Below are positions 23,414 through 30,881 of a stretch of DNA of 32,995 nt, piece after piece. The first letter of the stretch is position 1; every line of letters begins with the position of its first letter. The notes beneath the pieces were generated by a model. That model saw only the letters and a list, made by a program, of their open reading frames with translations, searched no databases and was not told where the DNA came from. The stretch is from Chloroflexota bacterium (GTDB lineage: Bacteria; Chloroflexota; Limnocylindria; Limnocylindrales; CSP1-4), in assembly GCA_017853275.1 (NCBI GenBank), contig JAFMJV010000028.1, forward strand, positions 1 through 32,995. Reading direction: 5' to 3'. The position numbers and the translations under genes were made by a program.

Positions 23414-24310
23414 TCAGCCGGGAAGGACGAGGCAGAGGGGGATCGAATCGACCGGGCCGGCGGGGACCTGGGTCTGCCCGGCGGGGTCGTAGATCTTCAC
23501 CCAGTCGATCCCCGGCAGCGCCTTCAGGGTCCGGGTGACGGTGTTCGCGAGGGAGGGTCCGGCATCGCCGCGATCGCACTCCCCCACCATCCGGAGCCGG
23601 GCGATCCCGCCCGGGGTGACCCGGAGGTCCCGGAAGCCGGTGCTCCCGGAAGGGTAGAAGCGGAGCCCGAGCGCCCGCTCCTCGTTCGTGGGGCCGGCGT
23701 AGAGCCGGCGGAGGAGGGAGCGGACCGGGTCATCCGTGGGGACGGAGCGCCAGACGCGGGTCACGAAGGGCGGTCCGGAGGCGAGGAGCCCGCGGTCCAC
23801 GAGGAAGACCGGGAGGGTCGTCCGGGGGAAGGAGGCACCGACCTCGATGATGACCCGGCCGGGGTCGCGGAGGGTGGCGATGCGCAGATCGTCCGTGGCG
23901 GCCATGACGCCGATCGCGACGGAGAGGACCGCCTCGTAGTCCCCGATCACCGTGATGTCGCTGACGTTCGGGAGCGCGACGCCGCGGGAGGGCCGCCCGT
24001 AGGCCGGGCCCCACGGCTCGGTGTCGGAGTGGCCGGAGGCACCCTGGAAGACGACCACGAGGAAGGCGTTCCCCTGGACTCCGGCGGGGAGCCCGGATGG
24101 GTCGTAGAGCGGCGGCACGTCGCTCCAGCGGACGGAGACGGAGCGCGGCGTCCCGCCCTGGAAGACGAAGACGACCTGGTCGGTCCCCGCGACCGTGGTC
24201 GCGCGGATCTCGGTGAGGACGGGGGTGGCCGCCCGGGCGGGGAGGCCCGGGAGCGCCCCGATGAGGAGCGCGGCGGCGACCGCCGCACCGATGGGACGCA
24301 GGGCACGCAT
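23414..24310 (-). CDS. Secreted AMIN-like / GerMN domain protein (copy 1)
   Basis: This 298-aa protein has a Sec signal peptide (MRALRPIGAAVAAALLIGALPGLPARA, cleavage near ARA-ATP). Residues 30-165 form a beta-rich AMIN-like domain (VLTEIRATTVAGTDQVVFVF; later PGRVIIEVGA). Residues about 190-285 match GerMN: VRSLLRRLYAGPTNEERALGL, then SLANTVTRTLKALPGIDWVKI. GerMN occurs in spore germination and lipoprotein contexts, and AMIN-like domains in cell-envelope proteins, so an envelope role is probable. There is no lipobox or anchor. A GGAGG lies 8 nt before the ATG. It is a paralog of the next gene (same domain order and length) and lies downstream of it on the same strand. Confidence 0.85.
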   Translation of the reverse strand: MRALRPIGAAVAAALLIGALPGLPARAATPVLTEIRATTVAGTDQVVFVFQGGTPRSVSVRWSDVPPLYDPSGLPAGVQGNAFLVVVFQGASGHSDTEPWGPAYGRPSRGVALPNVSDITVIGDYEAVLSVAIGVMAATDDLRIATLRDPGRVIIEVGASFPRTTLPVFLVDRGLLASGPPFVTRVWRSVPTDDPVRSLLRRLYAGPTNEERALGLRFYPSGSTGFRDLRVTPGGIARLRMVGECDRGDAGPSLANTVTRTLKALPGIDWVKIYDPAGQTQVPAGPVDSIPLCLVLPG

Positions 24311-24425
24311 GGCAGTACCTCCAGGTGGCGCGCGTCACGGGGGCTGACGCGAGCGTCCCGCGCCGTGGGTCCCGGGTCAAGGGTCGGGGTGCCCGGCCGC
24401 CCGGCGCCATCCGGCCCGGGAGCAC

Positions 24426-24465
24426 GAGGAAGGGGCCCGCCCCCGGAGGGACGGGCCCCTTCCTC
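24426..24465 (-). terminator. Strong hairpin terminator between the tandem paralogs
   Basis: A perfect 14-bp stem (24426-24439 with 24452-24465, GAGGAAGGGGCCCG and its complement) with a 12-nt loop starts 21 nt past the stop of copy 2. On the minus strand the descending arm ends CCTTCCTC. The two paralogs are therefore probably transcribed separately. Confidence 0.8.
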
Positions 24466-24486
24466 AGTGCCGTTGCGCCGTTCCCG

Positions 24487-25380
24487 TCACGGGATGAGGC
24501 ACGCCGGCAGGGAGTCGGTCTGATGGTCCGGATCGGTGGTGTTGCCGTTCGGCCCGTAGATCTTCACCCAGCTGATGCCAGGCAGATCCTTGAGCGTCCG
24601 GGTGATCTCCTTGCCGATCGAGACGGGCTGCGGGCCGAGCTCGCAGTTTCCGGTCAGCTGGACCCGTGCGATCGCGTTGTCGTTCACGCTCAGGTCCGTC
24701 CAACCCGTGGCATGGCTCCGGACGAACCGGAGTCCATCGGCCATCTCGTCGATCGTGGGGCCCGCGAAGAGCCGGCGCATGACGCCACGCTGGATGTCAT
24801 GGGTCGGGACGGTCCGGTCGACGGCCACCATGTAGGGAGGTCCGCCGGCGAACAGATCACGGTCCGCGAACCAGATGCTCACGGGGGTCCGGTCGAAGTC
24901 GCTCGAGATCTCGAAGACGACCCGCGGCGGATCCGTCAGCTTCTGAACGGAGAGGACCTCGGTCTTGTGCATGACGCCGAGACCGAAGCCGATCAGGCCG
25001 TTCTCCTGCTGGACCGAATGGATCTCCAGGAGGTTCGGCAGATCGAACGCGCGGTCCTCGACCCCGTACGTCGTGTCGTAGGGAGCGACCTTCTCGGTCC
25101 CCGTGGCGTACTTGAACGTCACGTGGATGTAGGCCTCGCCCTGCGCGTACGTGGGCTCGTTGCCGGGCTCTTCCGGCGGGGCCGCGTCGCCCCAGTGCCA
25201 CGACGTCTCGTGCGGCAGGCCGCCGACGAACTCGAAGACGATCCGGTCGTGCCCGTCGTGCTGCGCGACACGGATATCGACGAGCGTGTGCGGGCCATCC
25301 GCGGCCACGGGCACGGTCGTCAGGGGGACCAGAAGCGCGAGCGCCGTGAACGCGGCGATCGCGACACGCATGGCTCGCAT
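24487..25380 (-). CDS. Secreted AMIN-like / GerMN domain protein (copy 2)
   Basis: This 297-aa protein has a signal peptide (MRAMRVAIAAFTALALLVPL, cleavage near VPVAA), an AMIN-like domain (VDIRVAQHDGHDRIVFEFVGG; later PPRVVFEISSDF) and a GerMN domain (VMRRLFAGPTIDEMADGLRF; then KEITRTLKDLPGISWVKIYGP). ATG 25380 is chosen because GGAGG precedes it by 7 nt and the N-terminus matches copy 1; the frame extends 15 codons upstream without an RBS. Copy 2 keeps more Asn, His, Lys and Gln, and uses more A/T-ending codons than its neighbours, so the copies have drifted apart or differ in origin. Confidence 0.85.
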   Translation of the reverse strand: MRAMRVAIAAFTALALLVPLTTVPVAADGPHTLVDIRVAQHDGHDRIVFEFVGGLPHETSWHWGDAAPPEEPGNEPTYAQGEAYIHVTFKYATGTEKVAPYDTTYGVEDRAFDLPNLLEIHSVQQENGLIGFGLGVMHKTEVLSVQKLTDPPRVVFEISSDFDRTPVSIWFADRDLFAGGPPYMVAVDRTVPTHDIQRGVMRRLFAGPTIDEMADGLRFVRSHATGWTDLSVNDNAIARVQLTGNCELGPQPVSIGKEITRTLKDLPGISWVKIYGPNGNTTDPDHQTDSLPACLIP

Positions 25381-25538
25381 GGTGAGCCTCCGATCGGGGG
25401 CTTCGTCCAAAGGGGCTCCGTGCATCCTCCCGCAGCCGAGGTCTCCCGGGTAGCGTCGGCGGTCCCGGTTCCGGGGGGCCGTGGGTCACGAACCCCGCGT
25501 CCCCTCCTCGGTGCCGGGCAGGTCGCGGGTGCGCGCGC

Positions 25539-25544
25539 TACGCT
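25539..25544 (+). promoter_or_regulatory. -10 box (TACGCT) for the lipoprotein-synthetase operon
   Basis: TACGCT begins 12 nt before the GTG at 25551, with only a C-rich spacer between, which suggests a leaderless GTG start. The rest of the 25381-25550 gap shows no other recognisable element. Confidence 0.45.
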
Positions 25545-25550
25545 CCTCCC

Positions 25551-26033
25551 GTGACGACCCGCCCTCGCCGCCGCGCCGGCGGCCGTGCCGCTCTCGCCGC
25601 CCTCCTCCTCCCCGCGCTCCTCGCCGGCTGCTACAACTTCGCGCAGCCATCCTTCCACCCCGGGAACACGCGCGAGCTCCTCCTCGCGCTCTCGCGCCGC
25701 GGCGTGGAGGCGAGCGCGCTCGCCGGGGAGTCCGCCTGCGCGGACCCGGCCCTCACGGGGAACGCGATGCGCATCCGTGCCGCGGTCGCCGCGGACCCGG
25801 TGCCGCGGGATGTCTGGATCTACTCCTTCCGCTCCAAGGGCTGGGAGGGGACGCAGAGCGCGGTGGACGCCTGCCAGGCGGAGTTCGCGGCCGCCAACCC
25901 CGGGGAGCGGATCGTGCGCGTGGATATCCCCGTCTTCCGCGCCTTCGGGGCCGGCTGGTCGCCGGAGCTGGAGGCCGCGGTGCGCGGCGCGCTGGAGGAG
26001 GTCTCCGTGGCCGGAAAGCCGATCGGTGGCTGA
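25551..26033 (+). CDS. Lipoprotein, function unknown
   Basis: This 160-aa protein starts at GTG and has a lipoprotein signal: basic MTTRPRRRAGGR, hydrophobic AALAALLLPA, lipobox LLAGC with Cys27 as the lipidation site. The mature part (about 134 aa) contains two further Cys (in ESACADPA and VDACQAEF) that could form a disulfide, and a conserved-looking WIYSFRSKGWEGTQ segment. The compact alternation of helix and strand suggests one small folded domain outside the membrane. I do not recognise the family. Its end overlaps the start of the acyl-CoA synthetase gene by 8 nt. Confidence 0.8.
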   Translation: MTTRPRRRAGGRAALAALLLPALLAGCYNFAQPSFHPGNTRELLLALSRRGVEASALAGESACADPALTGNAMRIRAAVAADPVPRDVWIYSFRSKGWEGTQSAVDACQAEFAAANPGERIVRVDIPVFRAFGAGWSPELEAAVRGALEEVSVAGKPIGG

Positions 26034-28014
26034 GCCGCTTCCGCTCTTCGGGCGGGACGCCCCGGACGTCGCCTGGCGTCCGGATGCCGCGCTCCGGGCG
26101 GAGAGCCGGCTCGCGCTTCTCCTCCGGCGGAGCGGCGCACGGGACCTGGATGCCTTCCAGCACCGCGCGGCCGCGGACCCGGCCTGGTTCTGGGGGCTCG
26201 CGGCGGAGGATCTCGGCCTCGCCTGGCAGCGGGCGCCCCGCTCCGTCCTCGATCTCTCCGGCGGCCCCGAATGGGCGCGCTGGTGGGAGGGCGGCGCCTT
26301 CAACTACGCCGCTGCGGCCGTGGACCCGCGCGCGGCCCGCGACCCGGACGGCCACGCGCTCACCTGGGAGGGCGAGGACGGCGAGGTCCGGCGCCTTTCG
26401 AACCGGGAGCTGAAGGATGCCGTGGACCGGGCGGCGGGGATGCTCCGCGGCCTGGGGATCGCGGCCGGTGACCGGATCGGGATCCAGCTCCCCTTCGTCG
26501 TGGAGACGGTCGTCGCGGTCCTCGCGATCGGACGGATCGGGGCGATCTACACCCCGATCTTCTCCGGCTACGGGGCTCCCGCCGCGGCGGGCCGGCTCGC
26601 CGATTGCGAGGCGCGTCTCCTCATCACGGCGGACGGCTTCTACCGGCGCGGGCAGGTGGTCCCGCTGAAGCGGACGGCGGACGAGGCGGTCGCGCTCGCC
26701 CCCACGGTCCGCCAGGTCCTCGTGGTGCGGCGGCTCGGGGAGCGGGCGGGCGAGGTCCCCTGGACACCCGGCCGGGACCTGTGGTGGGACGAGGCGCTCG
26801 CGGATCCCGCGGTCCGGCCGGTGACGGAGGCGGTGGAGACCGACCCGGAAGCGCCGTGCATGATCATCTACACCTCCGGCACCACGGGGCGGCCCAAGGG
26901 CGCCGTCCATCCGCACGGCGGCTTCCCGGTGAAGGCGGCCCAGGACCTCGCCCACCTCTTCGACCTGCGCGCGGGCGACCGTCTCTTCTGGTTCACCGAC
27001 CTCGGCTGGATGATGGGCCCGTGGGCGATCGCGGGGTCACTCCTCCTCGACGCCTCGCTCGTCATCTACGAGGGCGCCCCGGACTTCCCCGGCCCGGACC
27101 GGGTCTGGTCGATCGCCGCGCGCCACGGGGTCACCCACCTCGGGCTCTCCCCCACCGTGGTGCGCGCCCTCCTCGGGCACGGCACGGAGCCGGTCCGCAG
27201 CCACGACCTGCGCGCGCTCCGCGTCCTCGGCTCCACCGGCGAGCCGTGGAACCCCGAGCCCTGGTGGTGGTTCTTCCGGGAGGTCGGCGGCGGCCGGATC
27301 CCGCTCATCAACTACAGCGGCGGGACGGAGGTGAGCGGGGGGATCGTGGGCTCCAACGTCCTCACCCCGATCAAGCCCGCGGGCTTCGGCGGGCCGAACG
27401 TGGGCTGCGCGGCGGAGGTCCTGGACGAGGAGGGCCGCCCGGTGCGCGGGAGCGTGGGGGAGCTCGCGATCCTTGCGCCGCTGCCGGGGATGACGCGCGG
27501 CTTCTGGAACGACCGCGAGCGCTACCTGGACGCCTACTGGCGCCGCTTCCCGGGGACGTGGGTCCACGGCGACTGGGCGACGGTGGATACGGATGGCCAC
27601 TGGTTCATCCAGGGCCGCTCGGACGACACGCTGAAGATCGCCGGGAAGCGGGTCGGACCGGCCGAGGTGGAGAGCGCGGCGGTCGGCCATCCGGCGGTCC
27701 TGGAGGCGGCCGCGATCGGCGTCCCCCACGAGGTGAAGGGCGAGGTCGTCGTCCTCCTCGTCGTCCTCCGGCGCGGCGAGACGGACGATCCCGCGCTGCG
27801 CGACGCGATCGCCGCGCGCGTGGGAGCCGAGATGGGGAAGGCGCTCCGGCCGGACCGGGTCGTGGTGGTGCGCGCGCTTCCCAAGACGCGGAGCGGGAAG
27901 GTGATGCGCCGGGTCGCCCGCGCGGTCTGGCTCGGCCGGGACCCCGGGGACATCTCCACGATCGAGGACCCGCTCACGATCGAGGCGATCCGGGCGGCGG
28001 CTCCCCTTCCCTGA
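26026..28014 (+). CDS. Acyl-CoA synthetase of the acetyl-CoA synthetase family
   Basis: This 662-aa AMP-forming enzyme has the full core-motif set: YTSGTTGRPKG at 282-292, FTDLGWMMGPW, NYSGGTEVSGG, GDWATVDTDGHWFIQGRSDDTLKIAGKR (split over motifs A7 and A8), and LPKTRSGKVMRR with the catalytic lysine K625. The N-terminal block with PEWARWWEGGAFNY is typical of acetyl/propionyl-CoA synthetase-like proteins. The substrate is probably a short acid; which one cannot be read. The GTG start (VAEPLPLFGRDAP) lies inside the lipoprotein gene, an 8-nt overlap implying coupling. A frame open further upstream is a shadow of the lipoprotein. Confidence 0.9.
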   Translation: MAEPLPLFGRDAPDVAWRPDAALRAESRLALLLRRSGARDLDAFQHRAAADPAWFWGLAAEDLGLAWQRAPRSVLDLSGGPEWARWWEGGAFNYAAAAVDPRAARDPDGHALTWEGEDGEVRRLSNRELKDAVDRAAGMLRGLGIAAGDRIGIQLPFVVETVVAVLAIGRIGAIYTPIFSGYGAPAAAGRLADCEARLLITADGFYRRGQVVPLKRTADEAVALAPTVRQVLVVRRLGERAGEVPWTPGRDLWWDEALADPAVRPVTEAVETDPEAPCMIIYTSGTTGRPKGAVHPHGGFPVKAAQDLAHLFDLRAGDRLFWFTDLGWMMGPWAIAGSLLLDASLVIYEGAPDFPGPDRVWSIAARHGVTHLGLSPTVVRALLGHGTEPVRSHDLRALRVLGSTGEPWNPEPWWWFFREVGGGRIPLINYSGGTEVSGGIVGSNVLTPIKPAGFGGPNVGCAAEVLDEEGRPVRGSVGELAILAPLPGMTRGFWNDRERYLDAYWRRFPGTWVHGDWATVDTDGHWFIQGRSDDTLKIAGKRVGPAEVESAAVGHPAVLEAAAIGVPHEVKGEVVVLLVVLRRGETDDPALRDAIAARVGAEMGKALRPDRVVVVRALPKTRSGKVMRRVARAVWLGRDPGDISTIEDPLTIEAIRAAAPLP

Positions 28015-28018
28015 CCCT

Positions 28019-28038
28019 TGCCGGCACCCATGCCGGCA
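28019..28038. terminator. Bidirectional hairpin between synthetase and PHP genes
   Basis: TGCCGGCA occurs at 28019-28026 and 28031-28038. Because the octamer is its own reverse complement, the copies pair as an 8-bp stem with a CCCA loop. The element fills the 30-nt gap between the convergent stops at 28014 and 28045. Confidence 0.65.
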
Positions 28039-28044
28039 CCGCCA

Positions 28045-28947
28045 TCAGCGCTCCGGGCGATCTCCCGCGAAGAGCGGCTGGACCCAGGCGCTCGAGCCGT
28101 CCGAATCGTCCACCCGGGCCCGCACGTAGCCCTCGTCGCCCCGGATCCGGTAGCGCGCGCTCGTCCCCTCCACGACATCGAGGACGCGTCCGCCGCTCCC
28201 GATGAAGCGCGTCGTGTAGTGGAGGTCCGCAAGCGGCACGATCTCGAGGGCGATCTCGCCGGACCCGCGCCGCAGGTCCGCGAGCTCCACGCCGCTCGAC
28301 GCGTAGTGGTCCCCCCGCTCGAGCGCGGCGAGGACCCCCGCCTCCGTGGGCTGGGCATGGACCACGACCCAGCCGCGGCCGGGGTTCGCGAAGGCGCGCC
28401 CCCAGCGCCGGAAGTGGTGGGCGTCGTCCGTGGCGAGCGCCCAGAGACGGGTCCCCGCCGTGAGGACGAGGTCCCACAGCTCCTCGCTGGACGGGGACCC
28501 CGGCCGCCCGCGGTCATTGCACTCCGGGCTGCCGTTCCAGACCTCGAGGAGCGTCACGCCGGTGAGGCCGGTGAGCGAAGCGGCATCGCCGACCCAGCGG
28601 AAGTTCGGGTGGTTGACCGCGGGGACCCCGCCGGCGGCGCGGATGGCGTCGATATCCGCCTGCCAGGTCGCCCGGACGTCCTCCCCGAAGCCGGGCGGGA
28701 TCGTCTCCCGGATCCCGAGCCCGTTCACGTGGGTATCGAACGAGGTCACCTCCTCGCCGCCGATGAGGAGCATCGGACCGGCTTCCGCCGCGAGACCGGC
28801 CGGGTCCACGTGGACGTTGTGGTCCGTGATCGCGAGGAAGTCGTAGCCCGCGTCGCGGTACCAGCCGGTCACCTCGGCAGGGGGCGAATCGCCGTCGCTC
28901 ATCGAGGTGTGGGTGTGGAGGTTCCCCTTCAGCCATCGCCGTTCCAT
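28045..28947 (-). CDS. PHP-domain metal-dependent phosphoesterase
   Basis: This 300-aa protein has the PHP metal-binding motifs: GNLHTHTSMSDGD (H11, H13, D18), LAITDHNVH (D42, H43), LIGGEEVTS, VPAVNHPNF and LATDDAHHF. These bind the multi-metal centre used to hydrolyse phosphoesters. A beta-rich C-terminal part (about residues 215-300, with ELADLRRGSG and GYVRARVDDSDG) follows the catalytic domain. The substrate is unknown; nucleotides, oligonucleotides and sugar phosphates are all known for the family. The ATG at 28947 lies 13 nt after a TATCGT box and 21 nt from the divergent SpoU gene. The longer open frame upstream is a shadow of that gene. Confidence 0.88.
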   Translation of the reverse strand: MERRWLKGNLHTHTSMSDGDSPPAEVTGWYRDAGYDFLAITDHNVHVDPAGLAAEAGPMLLIGGEEVTSFDTHVNGLGIRETIPPGFGEDVRATWQADIDAIRAAGGVPAVNHPNFRWVGDAASLTGLTGVTLLEVWNGSPECNDRGRPGSPSSEELWDLVLTAGTRLWALATDDAHHFRRWGRAFANPGRGWVVVHAQPTEAGVLAALERGDHYASSGVELADLRRGSGEIALEIVPLADLHYTTRFIGSGGRVLDVVEGTSARYRIRGDEGYVRARVDDSDGSSAWVQPLFAGDRPER

Positions 28948-28954
28948 GAACCGG

Positions 28955-28962
28955 ACGATACT
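28955..28962. promoter_or_regulatory. Overlapping divergent -10 boxes in a 21-bp intergenic gap
   Basis: On the plus strand GATACT (28957-28962) begins 12 nt before the SpoU GTG. On the minus strand TATCGT (28955-28960) begins 13 nt before the PHP ATG. The two boxes share four base pairs. Neither side has room for a leader or RBS, so both mRNAs would be leaderless and the promoters mutually exclusive. Confidence 0.5.
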
Positions 28963-28968
28963 GCGTCC

Positions 28969-29790
28969 GTGCGACCCGGCGAGACGATCACGAGCATGCA
29001 GAACCCGCGCGTCCGTTCCGCGCTCGCCCTGCGCGATGCGCGGGAGCGGCGGCGGAGCGGCCACCTCCTCGTGGATGGCGCGCGCGAGATCGGCCGTGCG
29101 CTCGGGGCAGGGCTGGAGGCGGAGGAGTGCTTCGTCGCCCACGACCGGATCCGCTCGGACGAGGCGCGCGCGACCCTCGCGGAGGTGGAGCGGCGCGGGA
29201 TCCCGCTCGTGCCGGTCTCCCCGTCCGTCCTCGCCCGGATCGCCTTCGGCGAGCGGGATGAGGGGCTCGTCCTCGTGGCGAGGGCGCCATCCACGAGCCT
29301 CGAGCGGCTGCAGCTCCCGCCGGTCCCCCTCATCGCGGTCGTGGACAGCATCGAGAAGCCGGGGAACCTGGGCGCGATCGCGCGCTCCGCGGACGGTGCC
29401 GGGGTGGATGCCCTGATCGTGGCGGACCCGCTCGCCGACCCCTGGAACCCGAACGCGATCCGGGCGAGCGTGGGGACGATCCTCGCCATCCCGCTGGCGG
29501 TCTGCTGGGCCGGCGATGCGCGCCACTTCCTCGAGCGGGCCGGGATCCGGATCGTGGCGACGCGGGTGGACGGCGCGATCCCCTACACGGAGGCGGATCT
29601 CTCCGGGCCCGTCGCGATCGTCATGGGCGGAGAGGCGGAGGGGCTCTCCACGAGCTGGGACGACCTGGATGTCGTGGGCGTCCGGATCCCGATGCGCGGC
29701 ATCGCGGACAGCCTGAACGTGAGCGTGAGCGCGGCGATCCTCTTCTACGAGGCGCTCCGCCAGCGCGGCGCGGCCGAGGGCCGGGGCTAG
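28969..29790 (+). CDS. SpoU/TrmH-family RNA 2'-O-methyltransferase
   Basis: This 273-aa SPOUT (trefoil-knot) methyltransferase would methylate the 2'-hydroxyl of a ribose in rRNA or tRNA. An N-terminal substrate-binding part (ITSMQNPRVRSALALRD, HLLVDGAREIGRAL) precedes the three SpoU motifs: EKPGNLGAIARSADGAG (motif 1 with Asn and Arg), IVMGGEAEGLS (motif 2) and IPMRGIADSLNVSVSAAIL (motif 3). GTG 28969 is preferred over ATG 28996 because it keeps the family ITSxQNPRV start and sits 12 nt after a -10-like box. The target nucleotide is unknown. Its stop shares CTAG with the convergent deaminase-like gene. Confidence 0.9.
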   Translation: MRPGETITSMQNPRVRSALALRDARERRRSGHLLVDGAREIGRALGAGLEAEECFVAHDRIRSDEARATLAEVERRGIPLVPVSPSVLARIAFGERDEGLVLVARAPSTSLERLQLPPVPLIAVVDSIEKPGNLGAIARSADGAGVDALIVADPLADPWNPNAIRASVGTILAIPLAVCWAGDARHFLERAGIRIVATRVDGAIPYTEADLSGPVAIVMGGEAEGLSTSWDDLDVVGVRIPMRGIADSLNVSVSAAILFYEALRQRGAAEGRG

Positions 29791-30842
29791 GCCTCCTCGC
29801 GCTCCACGGCGGCCTGCGGGGCCGGGGCGCGGCGCGGCGCGGGGATCGCGCTCGGCCGGGTGGCGAACGATGCCTCCCGCGCCCAGGCCACGGCCTGCTC
29901 CTGCTCCTCCACGGAGAGGATGCCGAGCCGGCCGAGCGTGGTCAGCTCATCCCGGATGTAGCGCTTCAGCATCTCCGGCCCGTCCGTGTTGATCGTGTAG
30001 CGGACCCCGTGGCGGCGGAACATCTCGAAGATCCAGCGGAACTCCTCCCAGCCGGAGACGACCCGGGTGACGAGGTTGCTCGTGGGGCAGATCTCGAGGG
30101 TGATCCCGCGCTCCCGGATCATCCCCATCGTGCGCGGGTCGTAGGCGGCCTTCACGCCGTGGCCGATCCGGGAAGGCTCCAGGTTGCGGATCACCTCCCC
30201 GATCTCCTCCACCGGCCCCGATTCCCCGGTGTGGACGGTGATCCCGAGCCCTGCCTTGCGGGCCCGGTTGAAGAGCGCCCGGTACTCCGCCGGGCGGAAG
30301 GCGTCCGATTCGGGGCCGGCGATATCGATCCCCACGACGCCCCGGTCGCGGTAGGCGATCGCCTTCTCCACGATGATCTCGTTGAGCGCGAGCGGGAAGG
30401 CACGGTCCAGGCAGAGGATGATCCCGGGCGTCACCGGGTACTCCAGGCGGGCGCGGTCCATCCCCCGGATCGCGGCGCTGATGATGTGGTCCAGGTCCTG
30501 CTCGCCGCCGCGGTTCCGCTTCATCGGGTTGAAGCGCAGCTCGAAGGTCGTGATGTTGTTCTTCCGGTAGGCGCCGCCGAGCACCTCGTAGATCGAGCGC
30601 TCCACCGCGAGCGGCGAGGACTGGATGAGCTCCGTCCAGTGGAAGAGCTGGAGGTAGCCGTCGAAGGAGCGGCCGTGGCGCCCGGAGACGGTGATCATCT
30701 CCCGGAACTCCCAGTAGTCCTTGGTGGGGAGCCGGATCCCCTGCGCGTGGGCGATCCCCCACATGATCGCGGGCGTCACCGCCGAGCCGAGGTGGCAGTG
30801 GAGCTCGGTGAGGGGGACCCGGGGGGAGAGGACGCTGGGCAC
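29787..30842 (-). CDS. Adenosine deaminase-like amidohydrolase
   Basis: This 351-aa TIM-barrel deaminase has the zinc and catalytic residues H15 and H17 (ELHCHLGSA), H204 and E207 (VHTGES), H228 (RIGHGV) and D287 (NTDGPE). ICPTSN is also typical. Compared with adenosine deaminase, two substrate contacts differ: HLDG reads HLGS, so the Asp contacting the ribose 5'-OH is lost, and NTDDP reads NTDGP, so the Asp contacting N7 is lost. The chemistry is probably still a deamination, but the substrate may be another purine or nucleoside. The start is GTG (VPSVLSPRVPLTELH). The last 30 residues are a Pro/Ala-rich tail. It lies 31 nt downstream of lipA. Confidence 0.85.
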   Translation of the reverse strand: MPSVLSPRVPLTELHCHLGSAVTPAIMWGIAHAQGIRLPTKDYWEFREMITVSGRHGRSFDGYLQLFHWTELIQSSPLAVERSIYEVLGGAYRKNNITTFELRFNPMKRNRGGEQDLDHIISAAIRGMDRARLEYPVTPGIILCLDRAFPLALNEIIVEKAIAYRDRGVVGIDIAGPESDAFRPAEYRALFNRARKAGLGITVHTGESGPVEEIGEVIRNLEPSRIGHGVKAAYDPRTMGMIRERGITLEICPTSNLVTRVVSGWEEFRWIFEMFRRHGVRYTINTDGPEMLKRYIRDELTTLGRLGILSVEEQEQAVAWAREASFATRPSAIPAPRRAPAPQAAVEREEA

Positions 30843-30854
30843 GGGGCGCGCCGG

Positions 30855-30881
30855 CCGCTGACCGCGGGTGCGGTCAGGCGG
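30855..30881 (-). terminator. Hairpin spanning the lipA stop codon
   Basis: TGACCGC (30859-30865) pairs with GCGGTCA (30870-30876) around a GGGT loop; the stem extends outward with one bulge to 30855 and 30881. The lipA stop (30874-30876) lies in the stem. It could attenuate transcription between lipA and the deaminase gene. Confidence 0.35.
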
